64,000 nt of DNA, taken from Schizochytrium sp. TIO01 (lineage: Eukaryota; Sar; Bigyra; Thraustochytrida; Thraustochytriidae). Every line of letters begins with the position of its first letter. The first letter of the stretch is position 1. The stretch is from the NCBI GenBank assembly GCA_004764695.1, contig SMSO01000031.1, positions 2,403,048 through 2,467,047 of the forward strand, given 5' to 3'. The notes below the pieces were generated by a model. It did not search any database and was not told the origin of the DNA. It was given only the letters and a program-made list of their open reading frames with translations. This document shows, piece after piece, positions 63,950 through 64,000 of this stretch. The position numbers and the translations under genes are program-made.

Positions 63950-64000
63950 TCGCTCAAGATCGAGCTGACTCGAGCAGGCGCATGGCCTTCCGAATAAACG

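Overview
This is a eukaryotic nuclear window, most likely from a marine heterotrophic protist. A thraustochytrid or other labyrinthulomycete stramenopile would fit, but that is inference: I ran no search. The evidence is the gene content: RNA polymerase III subunit 2, a heterotrimeric G-protein beta subunit, a spliceosomal zinc-finger protein, a Tubby-domain protein, and two large BCCT osmolyte carriers. All recognisable genes read through as single uninterrupted exons, use the standard stop codons, and have balanced codon use. Several open frames extend upstream of their first ATG through GTG or TTG codons. I start each gene at the first ATG instead.

There are eight well-supported protein genes and one RING-type gene, in two islands plus one outlier. 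Positions 1-11234 hold almost only simple-sequence DNA. Positions 11235-20501 carry an ADD/PHD-like zinc-finger coiled-coil gene (+), a 3.7 kb AT-richer stretch with apparently decayed coding sequence on the minus strand, a small RING-like gene (+) with internal 30-bp repeats, and a convergent SH3-GYF-GYF-Tubby gene (-). Positions 20502-27203 are again repeat-rich. Positions 27204-42873 form the main island: G beta (+), RPC2 (-), a ZMAT2/Snu23 homologue (+), a zinc-binding HAD-domain protein (-) and BCCT carrier 1 (-). BCCT carrier 2 (-, 54717-57224) lies alone beyond a 12 kb gene-free block. The last 6.8 kb are repeat-rich and end in a 135-codon orphan ORF.

The genes do not form one pathway. 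RPC2 belongs to Pol III transcription, ZMAT2 to the U4/U6.U5 tri-snRNP, and G beta to membrane signalling. Tubby domains in other proteins bind phosphoinositides and link to GPCR signalling, while SH3 and GYF domains bind proline-rich peptides, so the Tubby fusion is probably an adaptor. The two BCCT proteins are close paralogues and probably carry betaine-like osmolytes.

The gene-free blocks have their own character. They contain many phase-preserving tetra-, penta-, octa- and dodecanucleotide mosaics, some with higher-order repeats, and recurrent AT-only islands of roughly 60-120 bp. I found no tRNA, rRNA, CRISPR array, complete transposon or obvious new multi-gene system. The strongest candidates for something undescribed are the SH3-GYF-GYF-Tubby architecture, the decayed minus-strand coding block beside the RING gene, and the pentamer-register mosaic repeats.
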